Positions 1 through 9,023 of a stretch of DNA of 38,881 nt are shown one piece after another (within the stretch, counting starts at the first letter, position 1; each line of letters begins with the position of its first letter). The stretch comes from Bacillota bacterium. GTDB lineage: Bacteria; Bacillota; Limnochordia; Darwinibacteriales; Darwinibacteriaceae. Under the pieces are notes generated by a model, which saw only the letters and a list, made by a program, of their open reading frames with translations, was not told where the DNA came from and searched no databases. A program made the position numbers and the translations under genes. Location of the stretch: NCBI GenBank assembly GCA_012518735.1, contig JAAYRO010000171.1:1-38881 (forward strand). The letters run 5' to 3'.

Positions 1-1565
1 GTGCTAGCTACGGAGTAGATCTTTCCCAGCCGGCAAAAAATGGACAAGAAGCTGTTCAGTTCCTCTATCTAGCATATTTAGCTGCGATTAAAGAGCAGAA
101 TGGTGCAGCCATGTCCCTAGGGCGGGTTAGCACATTTCTAGACATTTATCTTGCTCGAGACATAGCTGAGGGAACCTTAACTGAAGAAGGTGCCCAAGAG
201 CTTATTGATGACTTTGTCATCAAACTTCGTTTAACTCGTCAACTCCGGACTAAAGCCTACAACGAGCTGTTCTCCGGTGATCCTAATTGGGTTACAGAGT
301 CCATCGGAGGTATGGGTGAAGACGGGAGAACTTTAGTCACCAAGACATCATTCCGGTTTCTGCACACTCTGCGAAACTTAGGACCAGCACCAGAACCTAA
401 TATGACCGTACTGTGGTCGAAAGACTTACCACAAGGTTTTAAAGAGTTCTGTGCACAGATATCTATTGATACCTCCGCTGTTCAATATGAGAACGACGAT
501 CTTATGCGTCCTATCTACGGCGATGACTACGGTATTGCATGCTGTGTTTCTGCTATGCGGATCGGGAAGGATATTCAGTACTTTGGGGCACGAGCCAATC
601 TGCCAAAGGCACTACTTTTGACTTTAAATGGTGGACGAGACGAGGTTTCTGGAATGCAGGTTGCTCCCAGCTACTATACAGCCAAGCCCGGTGAAGTCCT
701 AGACTACGACACAGTAATGGAGGCCTTTGATTTAACACTCCAATGGCTGGCTGGTCAATACGTAGACACAATGAATATTATCCATCATATGCATGATAAA
801 TACGCCTATGAGAAGCTGCAGATGGGGCTCCATGACCCCATTTATCATCGGTATATGGCGTTTGGTATTGCCGGATTATCAGTACTAGCTGACTCCCTCA
901 GCGCCATTAAGTATGGACAAGTAACACCGATCTTTAATGATGATGGCTTAATCACTGACTATGAAACTGTTGGGGACATTCCATATTTTGGTAACAACGA
1001 CCCTCGTGTAGATACAATAGCAAGTGAGATTGTGAAATCGTTTATTTCCAAACTGAGAGAGCATCCTGCCCACCGCGGTGCAGAACATACCCTGTCCATT
1101 CTTACCATTACCTCTAATGTGGTTTATGGGAAAAAGACGGGCAGTACACCCTGCGGTAGAAAAGCAGGCGAACCCTTTGCGCCAGGTGCTAATCCTCTCC
1201 ACCATCGTGACACAAGCGGTATTCTTGCCTCACTTAGTTCTGTAGCACAGATTGACTATGCCGATGCTAAGGATGGAATCTCATATACCCTTTCTATGAC
1301 CCCCTTTGCACTAGGTAAGGGTGACGAGGCACGACGGAAAAATCTCATCGCTATTCTCGATGGTCAATTTCAAAATGGCGGTCAGCATTTGAATGTCAAT
1401 GTGTTTAACAGAGAAACGCTCATTGATGCTATGGAAAATCCAGAAAAATACCCCCAGCTGACTATTCGAGTATCAGGATATGCAGTCAACTTTATTAAGC
1501 TCACTCGCGAACAGCAGCAGGAAGTCATTGAGAGAACGATTTTCCAAGAGGGGTTGGTTGGATGA
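1..1565 (+). CDS. pflB: Pyruvate formate-lyase (formate acetyltransferase), C-terminal part
   Basis: This enzyme converts pyruvate plus CoA to acetyl-CoA and formate in the anaerobic cytoplasm, using a glycyl radical. The gene is cut by the window edge. The reading frame is open from base 3, and the first ATG at 111 is internal (it falls in the conserved stretch [15 protein letters not shown]), so about 520 C-terminal residues of a family of roughly 740-760 are visible. Seen directly: the catalytic cysteine pair in IACCVSAM, the conserved [12 protein letters not shown] segment after it, and the C-terminal radical-glycine loop RVSGYAVNF followed by the family-typical [13 protein letters not shown] end. 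These features identify true PFL rather than a diol dehydratase or choline lyase. The stop overlaps the pflA start (ATGA), so the two are translationally coupled. Confidence 0.96.
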   Translation, partial: ASYGVDLSQPAKNGQEAVQFLYLAYLAAIKEQNGAAMSLGRVSTFLDIYLARDIAEGTLTEEGAQELIDDFVIKLRLTRQLRTKAYNELFSGDPNWVTESIGGMGEDGRTLVTKTSFRFLHTLRNLGPAPEPNMTVLWSKDLPQGFKEFCAQISIDTSAVQYENDDLMRPIYGDDYGIACCVSAMRIGKDIQYFGARANLPKALLLTLNGGRDEVSGMQVAPSYYTAKPGEVLDYDTVMEAFDLTLQWLAGQYVDTMNIIHHMHDKYAYEKLQMGLHDPIYHRYMAFGIAGLSVLADSLSAIKYGQVTPIFNDDGLITDYETVGDIPYFGNNDPRVDTIASEIVKSFISKLREHPAHRGAEHTLSILTITSNVVYGKKTGSTPCGRKAGEPFAPGANPLHHRDTSGILASLSSVAQIDYADAKDGISYTLSMTPFALGKGDEARRKNLIAILDGQFQNGGQHLNVNVFNRETLIDAMENPEKYPQLTIRVSGYAVNFIKLTREQQQEVIERTIFQEGLVG

Positions 1566-2284
1566 AAGGTCTAGTCCACTCATTCGAACCCTTTGGCACT
1601 GTGGACGGCCCGGGCATTCGGCTTGTCACATTTTTGACTGGGTGTCCCATGCAGTGTTCGTTCTGCCATAATCCAGAAATAGCTTGGACTTCTGACGGAA
1701 GCTGGCTAACACCTGATGATATTCTTGCCGAGTTTAATAAAAATCGTAATTTCTACACAAATGGCGGCATCACCTTTTCTGGTGGAGAGCCTCTCCGGCA
1801 GGCAGAGTTTGTTTACGAGTGTGCAAAACGCTTTAAAAAAGAAAGAGTCCATACTGCCCTAGATACATCTCTCAGCTGCAGTGAGCAGTGGATTCGACGT
1901 TTGGAAGAATTTGTTGATTTATGGATGATCAGCATTAAAGCCATTACTCCTTCCCTACACCAACAGCTGACAGCTAGGGATAATACTCGAATCCTCAAAA
2001 GGATTCGAGACCTCAACAGTCGAGGCGTTGAAATGGTAATACGTTATGTAATCATCCCAGGCTTAACAGATACAAACGAAGAACTAACCAAACTGGGCGA
2101 GTTTTTAGACAGCTTACCCCATACCCCTTCTGTAGAGCTCTTAGCTTACCATACCATGGGGAGAGTGAAATGGGAAAACATGGGGCTCGATTACAAACTT
2201 GAACATCGGGAAGCAACGGCCCATGATATTAATCGAGCCGTAGAGTTTCTCAAAAAGATCGGTTTTCAGGACGTTGCAGCTTAG
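1562..2284 (+). CDS. pflA: Pyruvate formate-lyase activating enzyme (radical SAM)
   Basis: This radical SAM enzyme installs the glycyl radical on PFL by cleaving S-adenosylmethionine. The 240-residue product has the family length. The cluster motif CxxxCxxC is at Cys28, Cys32 and Cys35 ([13 protein letters not shown]), and the SAM-binding GGEP motif is seen as [10 protein letters not shown]. The N-terminal [14 protein letters not shown] is the PflA signature. No extra ferredoxin-type cysteine insert is present, so this is the short PFL type rather than a generic glycyl-radical activase. The start ATG lies inside the pflB stop (4-nt overlap). A strong terminator follows about 25 nt after the stop. 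Confidence 0.96.
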   Translation: MKGLVHSFEPFGTVDGPGIRLVTFLTGCPMQCSFCHNPEIAWTSDGSWLTPDDILAEFNKNRNFYTNGGITFSGGEPLRQAEFVYECAKRFKKERVHTALDTSLSCSEQWIRRLEEFVDLWMISIKAITPSLHQQLTARDNTRILKRIRDLNSRGVEMVIRYVIIPGLTDTNEELTKLGEFLDSLPHTPSVELLAYHTMGRVKWENMGLDYKLEHREATAHDINRAVEFLKKIGFQDVAA

Positions 2285-2306
2285 CATCGAATTTCATAGA
2301 ATTTCC

Positions 2307-2343
2307 AAAAAGGCAGAGGTAAGGTTAACCTCTGCCTTTTTCT
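2307..2343 (+). terminator. Intrinsic terminator after pflBA
   Basis: An 11-bp perfect stem (2310-2320 with 2328-2338, arm AAGGCAGAGGT) has a 7-nt loop and a T-rich tail. It separates pflBA from the glycine reductase operon. Confidence 0.9.
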
Positions 2344-2373
2344 TGTTTTGAAATATAATAAACTTGATATAAT
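2343..2373 (+). promoter_or_regulatory. Probable promoter of the trxA-grd operon (extended -10)
   Basis: TGATATAAT at 2365-2373 is a perfect extended -10 element. The best -35 candidate, TTGTTT at 2343-2348, is weak and spaced 19 bp. A second TATAAT lies at 2354-2359. The leader to the trxA start is about 100 nt. It shows no riboswitch I recognise, only a short GAAGG/CCTTC hairpin near 2401-2430. Confidence 0.5.
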
Positions 2374-2484
2374 AAAAGTGTTAAGTTTACAGCCTAAGCC
2401 GGAAGGATTTGCCCTTCACTTGCATAATATCTTAGTATGTTGAAGAAAATTTGTTAACTATGTTAGAAAGGGGGGGCTTCACCT

Positions 2485-2805
2485 ATGATCGCCTTGGATA
2501 AAGACTCTTGGGATGAACATGTAACGCAAAGTCAGGGTTGGGTTCTTGTAGACTTTTGGGGTCCAAGATGTAAACCCTGTCTAGAACTCACTCCTCATGT
2601 AGAAAAGCTGGCCGAAAAGTACGCTGATTATCTGAAATTCTGTTCACTAGATACCTCCAAAGCTATGCGATTAGCCATAGCCCAAGGTGTCATGTCTCTA
2701 CCGGTCATTGCGTTTTACCACAATGGAGAAAAGAAGGACGAGCTCACAGGAAATTTTTCTCCAGAAGAAATTGAGCAGAAAATCAAAGAGATTATCGGTT
2801 CGTGA
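2485..2805 (+). CDS. trxA: Thioredoxin of the glycine reductase system
   Basis: This small thioredoxin (106 residues) should supply electrons to reduce the selenide/disulfide form of GrdA. The fold signature is complete: VLVDFW before the active site, Cys29-Lys-Pro-Cys32, and the cis-proline loop MSLPVIAFY. The active site reads WGPRCKPC, not the classical WCGPC, which suggests a specialised partner rather than the general housekeeping thioredoxin. An AGAAAGGGGGGG ribosome binding site precedes the ATG. It is the first gene of the grd operon, 30 nt upstream of grdE. The thioredoxin reductase gene often found next to it is not in this window. Confidence 0.93.
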   Translation: MIALDKDSWDEHVTQSQGWVLVDFWGPRCKPCLELTPHVEKLAEKYADYLKFCSLDTSKAMRLAIAQGVMSLPVIAFYHNGEKKDELTGNFSPEEIEQKIKEIIGS

Positions 2806-2835
2806 AATATCAGAGGAGGAGGTGCATTTCTTAAA

Positions 2836-4116
2836 GTGGAGATCGGCAATATCTATATTAAAGATATTCAGTTTGGTGAACAGACCATAATTGAAGACCA
2901 GGTTTTGTTTGTGAATAAGCAGGAATTAGAAGAACTCTTACAAGCCGATGAACACCTCGCTTCGGTAACTCTTGAGATAGCCCGTCCAGGAGACTCTATT
3001 CGCATCATCCCTGTTAAGGATGTCATCGAACCACGGGCTAAAGTGGAAGGTGATGGAGGTATCTTTCCAGGCTTTGTGAGTAAAATGGGGACGGTTGGAA
3101 GAGGACGCACACACGTCTTAAAGGGAGCGGCTGTCGTTACTACGGGAAAGATTGTTGGGTACCAAGAAGGGATCATCGATATGACTGGACCTGGAGCTGA
3201 AATCTGTCCTTTTTCAAAGCTCCACAATTTGGTCATTGTAGCCCAGCCCATTAAGGGAATATCGCCGTATGAACATGAAGGGGCCCTACGTCTTATGGGG
3301 TTGAAAGCAGCTGCCTACTTAGGAGAAGCAGGTCGTACTGTGGAGCCAGATGAACGTTTCCCCTATGAGCTTCCACCCCTTCCTGCCTATGAAACAAAAT
3401 ATCCAAACCTACCAAAAATAGCGTACGTCTATATGCTGCAGAGTCAAGGCCTGCTCCATGATACGTATTACTATGGGGTAGATGTAAAACATATGGTGCC
3501 CACATTCATGCATCCTACAGAAGTCATGGATGGCGCCATTGTAAGCGGCAACTGTGTATCTGCCTGCGACAAAAACACGACATATCATCATCAAAACAAT
3601 CCTGTTATCCACGATCTACTGGCTAGACACGGTAAGGAGCTCTGTTTTGTAGGGTGTATCATAACAAACGAGAACGTAACCTTAATGGACAAACAGCGTT
3701 CATCGGACATGGTGGCCAAACTTGTAGAATTCCTAGATGTAGACGGTGTTATTATATCGGAAGAAGGATTTGGCAACCCTGATACAGATCTGATTATGAA
3801 CTGCACTAAAATTGAAAGCAAGGGCATTAAAACCGTACTTATTACTGACGAGTATGCAGGTCAAGACGGAACGTCTCAATCCTTAGCTGATGGAAGCCCT
3901 CTAGCTAACGCAGTAGTCAGTACAGGAAATGCTAATGCTCTTGTTACTCTCCCGCCATTAGAGAAGGTAATTGGAAACCAAGATATGGCAGATGTAATTG
4001 CTGGTGGTTTCAAAGGAAATATGGAGAGCAGTGGAACCATTACAGTGGAACTGCAGGCAATTATTGGAGCCACCAATGAACTTGGATTTAATAGACTTAC
4101 AGCTAGAGAATATTAG
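2836..4116 (+). CDS. grdE: Glycine reductase component B, alpha/beta proprotein (pyruvoyl)
   Basis: GrdE is the substrate-activating proprotein of component B. It is cleaved at a cysteine to give two chains, with a pyruvoyl group that forms a Schiff base with the amino-acid substrate. The 426-residue product has family length. The cleavage cysteine is Cys240 in [14 protein letters not shown]. Other family blocks are [24 protein letters not shown] and [11 protein letters not shown]-like text at the C-terminus. The start is the GTG at 2836, behind a GAGGAGGTG site; no ATG fits. The sequence matches the glycine-specific GrdE as I recall it, but the sarcosine (GrdG) and betaine (GrdI) homologues are close, so substrate specificity is inferred. 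Confidence 0.93.
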   Translation: MEIGNIYIKDIQFGEQTIIEDQVLFVNKQELEELLQADEHLASVTLEIARPGDSIRIIPVKDVIEPRAKVEGDGGIFPGFVSKMGTVGRGRTHVLKGAAVVTTGKIVGYQEGIIDMTGPGAEICPFSKLHNLVIVAQPIKGISPYEHEGALRLMGLKAAAYLGEAGRTVEPDERFPYELPPLPAYETKYPNLPKIAYVYMLQSQGLLHDTYYYGVDVKHMVPTFMHPTEVMDGAIVSGNCVSACDKNTTYHHQNNPVIHDLLARHGKELCFVGCIITNENVTLMDKQRSSDMVAKLVEFLDVDGVIISEEGFGNPDTDLIMNCTKIESKGIKTVLITDEYAGQDGTSQSLADGSPLANAVVSTGNANALVTLPPLEKVIGNQDMADVIAGGFKGNMESSGTITVELQAIIGATNELGFNRLTAREY

Positions 4117-4132
4117 AAGGAGGAATGCTCTT

Positions 4133-4597
4133 ATGGTAGATTTAAAAGGCAAGAATATTGCTGTCATTGGCGATCGTGACGGTATTCCTGGTCCGGCTAT
4201 TGAAGAGTGTATTGAAAAGGCCGGCGGCACCGTCGTCTTTTCAACCACCGAATGCTTTGTTTGAACGGCCGCAGGTGCAATGGATCTGGAAAACCAAACT
4301 CGCATCTTAGAGTTGGTTGAAAAATATGGAAAGGATAACGTCGTGGTCGTACTAGGTGGCGCAGAAGCAGAAGCTTCGGGTTTAGCTGCCGAAACAGTAA
4401 CAACTGGCGATCCAACCTTTGCAGGTCCATTGACAGGAGTTCAGTTGGAACTCCCCGTGTATCACATTTTCGAACTAAAGGATATTATTCCTGATGACGT
4501 TTGGGACGAACAAATCAGCATGATGGAAATGGTCTTAGATGTAGACCATATTATTAAAGAAGTGACCACGTACCGAGAACGGACAAACGGAGGTTAA
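4133..4597 (+). CDS. grdA: Glycine reductase selenoprotein A (in-frame UGA = Sec44)
   Basis: GrdA is the small shared selenoprotein that takes the carboxymethyl group from component B onto selenium and passes it to component C. The frame starts at ATG 4133 behind AGAAGGAGGA. It reads through TGA at 4262-4264 (codon 44) and ends at TAA 4595-4597, giving 154 residues. The context [16 protein letters not shown] is the canonical CxxU redox site, and downstream sequence ([29 protein letters not shown]) continues the family without a gap. The UGA is therefore selenocysteine and not a nonsense mutation. A conventional gene caller would split it into two ORFs. It lies 16 nt after grdE and 3 nt before grdB. 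Confidence 0.96.
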
Positions 4598-4600
4598 GAT

Positions 4601-5908
4601 GTGGAACCAAAACGAGTTGTCTGCTATCTAAATCAGTTCTTTGGTCAAATTGGTGGGGAATCAGAAGCCAATACTCCACCAAAGCAGTTTGATAAACCAG
4701 TTGGTCCTGCCATGGGGCTTCAACAGCTTCTTCCAAAAAACTGCCAAGTTGTAGGGACTGTGGTATGTGGTGACGATTACTTCAATGAACATTTGGACGA
4801 AGCTGGTAGAGCTATAGAGAGCATGTTGAAGAAGCTTGCTCCTGATGTAGTCGTAGCTGGTCCGGCCTTTAATGCTGGCCGATACGGGATGGCATGCGGA
4901 GCCGTGTCTAAAATTGCCCATGAGTTGGGAATTCCTGCCGTATCAGGTATGTACCCTGAGAACCCAGGGGTGGAAAGTTACAGACAATACGCATACATTA
5001 TAGAAACTTCCAACTCGGCAGCAGGTATGCGTCAGGCCCTACCTGCCATGGCAAAACTGACTGCCAAGATTTTGCAAAACGAACCTATTGGGTCACCAAG
5101 AGAAGAAGGATACTTGAGTCGAGGTATTCGAACAAATATTCAGGTAGATAAACGTGGTTCCGAACGAGCTATCGACATGCTCCTTAAAAAGATAGCTGGA
5201 GAAGACTTTGAAACAGAGTATCCTATTCCCCACTTCGATAGAGTGTCTCCTGCTGACCCCTTACAAGATTTAAGCACAGCAACGATTGCTCTCGTTACAA
5301 GTGGAGGAATCGTGCCTAAAGGTAATCCAGATCGAATCGAGTCTTCCAGCGCCTCAAAGTATGGAAAATACGATATCAGCAATATTACCTCCCTTCATTC
5401 TGATGAATTTGAAACAGCCCACGGAGGATATGATCCTGTTTATGCCAATGAATCCCCCAACCGAGTCCTGCCAGTAGATGTACTGAGGGAGCTTGAACAG
5501 GAAGGTAAAATCGGGAGACTCTATCCTTACTTTTATGCTACTGTAGGCAACGGCACCTCTGTAGCTAATGCTGTGAAATATGCTTCAGCGATTGCCCATG
5601 AATTGGTAAATGAAGGAGTTCATGCCGTTGTCCTTACCAGTACCTGAGGGACCTGTACCCGTTGCGGTGCAACGATGGTAAAGGAAATTGAACGAATGGG
5701 TTTGCCTGTAGTTCATATCTGTACTGTTACCCCCATTTCTTTAACAGTTGGAGCCAATCGTATTGTTCCAGCAGTAGCTATTCCTTATCCATTAGGTAAT
5801 CCGAAGCTAGGGGAAGTTGAAGAACGAGGATTAAGAAGAAAAATAGTGGAGAAGGCACTAATGTCTCTCACTAGACCTGTTACGGATCAAACAGTTTTCG
5901 AAGACTGA
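4601..5908 (+). CDS. grdB: Glycine reductase component B gamma subunit, selenoprotein (Sec349)
   Basis: GrdB is the substrate-binding selenoprotein of component B and forms the selenoether with GrdA's selenocysteine. Translation starts at GTG 4601 behind CGGAGG. It reads through TGA 5645-5647 (codon 349) and stops at 5906-5908, giving 435 residues, the usual length. The context LTST-U-GTCTRCGATMVKEIER is the conserved UxxCxxC site, and the tail VGANRIVPAVAIPYPLGNP is typical. A SECIS-like hairpin follows the UGA (separate entry). Sequence alone cannot fully exclude a sarcosine or betaine homologue (GrdF, GrdH); pairing with a GrdE-like protein favours glycine. Confidence 0.95.
5648..5679 (+). 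promoter_or_regulatory. SECIS-like hairpin downstream of the grdB UGA
   Basis: Immediately 3' of the UGA, CGTTGC (5660-5665) pairs perfectly with GCAACG (5669-5674). The closed loop is GGT, 18 nt after the codon. A lower ACC/GGT stem (5657-5659 with 5677-5679) continues past a 2-nt AT bulge. A small hairpin with a GGU apical loop at this distance is the bacterial SECIS pattern bound by SelB. The functional assignment is inferred from geometry. Confidence 0.7.
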
Positions 5909-5930
5909 GGGGCGGTAAAACCGCCCTTTT
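5909..5930 (+). terminator. Terminator-like hairpin between grdB and grdCD
   Basis: GGGCGGT (5910-5916) pairs with ACCGCCC (5920-5926) around an AAA loop and is followed by TTTT. It starts right after the grdB stop and sits 26 nt before the grdCD start. It has the form of an intrinsic terminator but lies inside an operon. Partial termination or RNA-end protection that tunes GrdCD level is a reasonable inference. Confidence 0.65.
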
Positions 5931-5955
5931 CTTCCATGCGTGGAGGTGTATTTAT

Positions 5956-8481
5956 TTGACAAATCCAGTTATAAAAGGGGCTAGCTACTGTCTTATTCAT
6001 GCTCCAGATATGGTCTTGACCAATGGAACCACCATTACTATGGAGCGGGCCAAACATCCTGAATCTCAATTTCTAAAGGATGTACAAGAGCAACTCCGTT
6101 CCTATGAGGATGCACTTGCCTACCCACCGAACCAATGCTACATCGGTAACATCACTCCGGAGGAATTAGGTAGTATTCCTCAACCATGGTATGAACATCC
6201 CCTAGAACCTAACCGGACGGGAACCTTTGGCGAAATATTTCCCCTAGATGAATTTATCGCTCTAATGAAGATATCTGATTCGTTCAATCTAGTTTTCTTA
6301 GAGACAACCTTTGCCAATCAAACAGCTGAGAAACTGACCAATCATCCTCTCTTCTCCAAGGAAGAATTGGCAATCGTAAGACAAGGTCATACTAATGAGC
6401 AGATCACTAAACTGCTGAACAGCGAGATGGCAGTTCCCTTAAAGTATAACGGGGAAGTGGTTGGGTGTATCAAACAAGCACATGAATCAGATGCAAACCT
6501 CAGTGCTAACGTAATCTTTGAGAATCTCGTGGCCAAAGCCAGTGCAAGCCTTGGTCTAAAACGCCTCATCTGGCAGACGAAAATCGATCCAGCAGAAATT
6601 GATTACATTATTGAAACATCAGAGGAAGCTTGCGGGGACATGAATCAACGAGGCGGTGGCAACTTTGCCAAAGCAATTGGAGAGGTTTGTGGATGCGTTA
6701 GTGCCACCGGCTCTGATACACGCTCCTTCTGTGCTGGACCTGCCCATGGAATTATTAATGCTGCTGCATTAGTAAAATCAGGTATTTACAAGAACGTGGT
6801 CGTTGTTGGTGGTGGCGCTTCAGCCAAATTGGGCATGAACTCCCGAGATCATGTAAAGAAGAATGTTCCTGTTTTAGAAGATATGTTAGGGACTTTTGCC
6901 ATCCTAATCAGTGAGAACGATAACCGCAGTCCTATTATCCGAACCGATGCTGTGGGACGCCACACTATTGGCACAGGATCTTCACCTCAAGCTGTTACAA
7001 CATCCTTAGTAACAGATCCTCTAAAAGAAGCAGGATTATCCATAAAAGATATTGACAAGTACAGTGTGGAAATGCAGAATCCTGAGATTACTGTTCCTGC
7101 AGGAGCAGGCGATGTTCCCCTGGCAAACTTTAAGATGATTGCTGCTTTAGGAGTAAAGCAGGGTGTTCTAGAACGGTCAGAACTCAACGACTTTGTGGTA
7201 AAACACGGTATGAAGGGCTGGGCCCCAACCCAAGGTCACATCCCTTCAGGAGTTCCTTATATAGGATTTGCCCGTAAAGCTATTCTAAAAGGTGAAATGA
7301 AACGAGCAATGATTATTGGAAAGGGCAGCCTTTTCTTGGCCCGTATGACAAATCTTTTTGACGGTATCTCATTTATTATAGAACCTAATCCTGGCACCAA
7401 CGACGATAGAACTAGTCCACGAGAGCGAAGACGAACCTGGAATATTGGGATTACCCTCCAAGGCAGTGAACACGGTATGGAAGAGGTGCTCCGCGGCGCA
7501 GAACTAGCCCAAAAAATCAGCACAGATATTCGTGTGCTCTGTATCGGTCCAAAAAACAACAGTGACCTTGAAACAATCGAAGCTGCCACAGAAGAGGAAC
7601 AGCGAACGACTATGGAACGTCTCCTTGAAACAGGACAGCTAGATGCTTGTGTTACCATGCACTACAATTTCCCGTTAGGTGTAACCACAATTGGGCGGGT
7701 ATGCGCACCAGGAACGGGTAGTGAAATGCTGATTGCTTCTACCACTGGAATGGCAGCGGCCAATCGCATTGACGCTATGATTAAGAATGCAATCCTCGGG
7801 ATTTCCACTGCCAAAGCGCTGGGTATCTCAAAACCAACAGTAGGCATTTTAAATGTAGATGGAGCTAGAGCGGCAGAACGAGCTTTACTCGACCTTCAGG
7901 TTTCTGGCTATGAAATTCATTGGGCAGAATCGATTAGGGAAGGTGGCGGACTTATTATGCGCGGTAACGATATCCTCCGCGGTGCCTGTCAGGTTCTAGT
8001 TACCGATTCCCTAACAGGAAATATTCTGGTTAAAATGCTGTCATCCCTTACAACTGGAGGAAATTATGAAACATTAGGATACGGTTATGGACCAGGCGTG
8101 GGAGAAGATTATGATAAGATTGTCTGCATCATTTCACGAGCATCTGGTGCCCCCGTTATCGCAAATGCCATAGAATATGCTGCTTCCATGGCTAAAGCAA
8201 ATCTCCACGGAATTGTCCAATCTGAGTTAACTAGAGCTGCCCGAAGTGGACTCGTACTTTCCTCCTCTCAAACTGAGGATCTAAGTCCACCTCCCAAACC
8301 GGTGGATGAGGAGATTTCTGGAATCGATGTTTTAGAGATTGAAGAAGCAGCTCAATTACTGTGGAAATCAGGCATCTACGCTGAGACAGGGATGGGCTGC
8401 ACAGGCCCTGTCGTGCTTGTGGCCAATGAAGATGCTTTAGAAGCTCGAAAACTACTTCTAGACAAAGGGTTTATCCTCTAA
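5956..8481 (+). CDS. grdC-grdD: Fused glycine reductase component C (GrdC-GrdD)
   Basis: Component C releases acetyl phosphate from the carboxymethyl-selenoether of GrdA. Normally GrdC (beta, about 510 residues, ketoacyl-synthase-like) and GrdD (alpha, about 385 residues, PlsX-like) are separate proteins. Here one uninterrupted 841-codon frame carries both. Residues 1 to about 480 match GrdC (PDMVLTNGTT near the N-terminus, EEACGDMNQRGGGNFAKAIG, GFARKAILKGEMKRAMIIGKG, NLFDGISFIIE). Residues from about 495 match GrdD (GITLQGSEHG, VTMHYNFPLGV, TVGILNVDGARAAERAL, GYGYGPGVGEDYD). The C-terminal IYAETGMGCTGPVV contains Cys815, the expected acetyl-carrying cysteine. The linker (about 480-495) is arginine-rich, and the usual GrdD N-terminal helix seems shortened. 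The start is TTG 5956 behind TGGAGGTG. No stop or frameshift is seen at the junction. Confidence 0.93.
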   Translation: MTNPVIKGASYCLIHAPDMVLTNGTTITMERAKHPESQFLKDVQEQLRSYEDALAYPPNQCYIGNITPEELGSIPQPWYEHPLEPNRTGTFGEIFPLDEFIALMKISDSFNLVFLETTFANQTAEKLTNHPLFSKEELAIVRQGHTNEQITKLLNSEMAVPLKYNGEVVGCIKQAHESDANLSANVIFENLVAKASASLGLKRLIWQTKIDPAEIDYIIETSEEACGDMNQRGGGNFAKAIGEVCGCVSATGSDTRSFCAGPAHGIINAAALVKSGIYKNVVVVGGGASAKLGMNSRDHVKKNVPVLEDMLGTFAILISENDNRSPIIRTDAVGRHTIGTGSSPQAVTTSLVTDPLKEAGLSIKDIDKYSVEMQNPEITVPAGAGDVPLANFKMIAALGVKQGVLERSELNDFVVKHGMKGWAPTQGHIPSGVPYIGFARKAILKGEMKRAMIIGKGSLFLARMTNLFDGISFIIEPNPGTNDDRTSPRERRRTWNIGITLQGSEHGMEEVLRGAELAQKISTDIRVLCIGPKNNSDLETIEAATEEEQRTTMERLLETGQLDACVTMHYNFPLGVTTIGRVCAPGTGSEMLIASTTGMAAANRIDAMIKNAILGISTAKALGISKPTVGILNVDGARAAERALLDLQVSGYEIHWAESIREGGGLIMRGNDILRGACQVLVTDSLTGNILVKMLSSLTTGGNYETLGYGYGPGVGEDYDKIVCIISRASGAPVIANAIEYAASMAKANLHGIVQSELTRAARSGLVLSSSQTEDLSPPPKPVDEEISGIDVLEIEEAAQLLWKSGIYAETGMGCTGPVVLVANEDALEARKLLLDKGFIL

Positions 8482-8486
8482 AAGCC

Positions 8487-8530
8487 AAGTCACCAGTTCT
8501 TTCCTTCAAAAAGTGCTGGTGACTTTTTCT
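8487..8530 (+). terminator. Intrinsic terminator of the grd operon
   Basis: A 10-bp perfect stem, AAGTCACCAG (8487-8496) with CTGGTGACTT (8516-8525), is followed by TTTTTCT. It starts 6 nt after the grdCD stop. Confidence 0.93.
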
Positions 8531-8534
8531 ATTG

Positions 8535-8565
8535 TTGACTTTTTTTTATTAATATCTGTTATACT
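8535..8565 (+). promoter_or_regulatory. Promoter of the small membrane protein gene
   Basis: TTGACT (8535-8540) is followed after 19 bp by TATACT (8560-8565), which carries an upstream TG (TGTTATACT), an extended -10. It lies just after the grd terminator and about 55 nt before the next start codon. Confidence 0.7.
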
Positions 8566-8618
8566 TAATATAGAGGCACAACACAGAGCGCAATGGCGAT
8601 AGAAAGGAGGATGTTGAA

Positions 8619-8981
8619 ATGCTCAAGAAAAGGGAGGTTAACCGCTCTTTACCAGCAGAACAGAAAAAGGCATACTTTCATATCATGTTCTTGGCCATCC
8701 TCTCACTTATTCTTCTCTTGCGATTGGCCTTTCGGGGTTTGTCGAATGACGGGACCGTGTTTCACTGGATAATCGTGATGGCATCTTTTACAGTCGGTAT
8801 GTTCATTCAAGACTATTTGGTTCCCAACTCAAAACTCAGCAGTTTTGCCTTTCGAGGAATTGGTTTGGTCTTATTTGGTATTGCTCTTTTTATGAAGTCA
8901 TGGGCTGTATCTACTAATCCTTTGTTCATACTAAGTCTCTTTTTCATGACCGTTAAAGAGCATGATATCATTGCCTGGTGA
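8619..8981 (+). CDS. Small membrane protein of unknown function
   Basis: I do not recognise this 120-residue protein. It has a basic, hydrophilic N-terminus (about residues 1-18) and about four hydrophobic segments near 19-41, 50-68, 75-93 and 97-111, so it is probably a four-helix inner-membrane protein. The ribosome binding site AAAGGAGGA is well spaced from the ATG. It is monocistronic, with its own promoter on one side and a long bidirectional terminator on the other. No catalytic or metal motif is visible. Confidence 0.8.
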   Translation: MLKKREVNRSLPAEQKKAYFHIMFLAILSLILLLRLAFRGLSNDGTVFHWIIVMASFTVGMFIQDYLVPNSKLSSFAFRGIGLVLFGIALFMKSWAVSTNPLFILSLFFMTVKEHDIIAW

Positions 8982-8985
8982 GGCG

Positions 8986-9023
8986 GTCTAAAGGCGCTAG
9001 AGTGATGCCTAGCGCCTTTAGAC
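8986..9023. terminator. Bidirectional terminator between convergent genes
   Basis: A perfect 15-bp inverted repeat, GTCTAAAGGCGCTAG (8986-9000) with CTAGCGCCTTTAGAC (9009-9023), encloses an 8-nt loop. It sits between convergent genes, and its right arm abuts the stop codon of the minus-strand gene. There is no strong T-run on either side. Confidence 0.8.

Noticed and set aside
111-1565. ATG 111 as the true start of a 484-residue protein
   Set aside because: The frame is open to the window edge, and the upstream codons continue the PFL sequence; the ATG is internal.
2374-2484. Glycine riboswitch in the leader of the grd operon
   Set aside because: The conserved glycine aptamer blocks are not present; only a short hairpin is visible.
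4262-4264. In-frame TGA in grdA as a nonsense mutation making a pseudogene
   Set aside because: Position 44, the CxxU context and the unbroken family sequence after it fit selenocysteine; grdB shows the same at its known Sec position.
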